Source of the DNA: Phoronis ovalis
Taxonomy: Eukaryota > Phoronida > Phoronidae
NCBI GenBank assembly: GCA_028565635.1
Contig: JAOXYB010057423.1
Coordinates: 1-11,003, forward strand
Reading direction: 5' to 3'
Length of the DNA stretch: 11,003 nt
Made by a program: the position numbers and the translations under genes. The notes beneath the pieces were generated by a model. It made no database searches. It saw nothing but the letters and a program-made list of their open reading frames with translations, and was not told the origin of the DNA. This document shows positions 10,926-11,003 of this stretch, in pieces. Positions within the stretch are counted from its first letter, which is position 1; the number at the start of each line of letters is the position of its first letter.

Positions 10926-10968
10926 AAATTCAACAGTTTCGTCAAAACACTGAAATTTAGGTGTTTTT

Positions 10969-11003
10969 TCACTATAAAAGCACGTTAAAAATCATGTAGT
11001 GAA
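10969..11003. repeat. Short inverted repeat at the right edge
   Basis: TTCACTA (10969-10975) and TAGTGAA (10997-11003) are reverse complements. The right arm ends exactly at the window edge, so its full length cannot be judged. Confidence 0.4.

Larger units (their letters stand above)
9052..11003 (-). other. Upstream intron or 5' region of the FAM117-like gene
   Basis: The first visible exon begins with a normal acceptor, so at least one more exon must lie upstream (right). I searched the minus strand here for the family's upstream conserved segment and found nothing convincing, so most or all of these 1.95 kb are probably a large intron. It contains a palindrome (9321-9338), a degenerate tandem repeat (9577-9930) and a palindromic minisatellite (10828-10925), listed separately. 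Confidence 0.6.

Noticed and set aside
10973-10980. TATAAAAG resembling a TATA box
   Set aside because: It is on the plus strand, opposite to the gene expected there, and the motif is common in such composition.

Overview
This is AT-rich, intron-bearing nuclear DNA from an animal, most likely an invertebrate. The clearest content is a minus-strand gene of six short exons (6365-9051) with canonical GT/AG introns of about 200-580 bp. The joined exons keep one reading frame for 326 residues. The product carries several motifs I recognise from the vertebrate FAM117A / FAM117B / GLCCI1 family. Vertebrate genomes usually have longer introns, and the protein is well diverged from vertebrate members, so a lophotrochozoan or other invertebrate is a reasonable but unproven guess. 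I see no bacterial, plasmid, phage or CRISPR content.

Layout, left to right. (1) 1-458: probable 3' end of a plus-strand gene, with a possible penultimate exon (1-96), a 341-bp intron and a strong 3' splice site before a short GC-rich last exon that would end the protein in RGRGRR. Its 3' UTR probably runs to poly(A) signals at 1059 and 1097. (2) About 1100-4100: intergenic DNA with no convincing gene. It holds small palindromes and a 0.5-kb element (2873-3393) with long imperfect terminal inverted repeats, resembling a MITE or foldback transposon. (3) About 4100-6364: non-coding, with plus-strand A and C excess, read here as the possible long 3' UTR of the minus-strand gene, with several candidate poly(A) signals. 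(4) 6365-9051: the six FAM117-like exons and five complete introns. (5) 9052-11003: intron or upstream DNA of the same gene. It holds an 18-bp perfect palindrome, a degenerate tandem repeat (period about 125-138 bp) and, near the right edge, a short array of about 22-bp units that are each palindromic. The 5' exons and promoter lie beyond position 11003.

The two genes converge (tail to tail). The FAM117-like protein looks like an intrinsically disordered, Ser/Lys-rich scaffold. It keeps a TQT motif of the type bound by dynein light chain LC8 and a basic KRSAS phosphosite-like motif. I found no evidence of a multi-gene undescribed system. The observations most worth following are the conserved TQT motif, the foldback element and the palindromic minisatellite.
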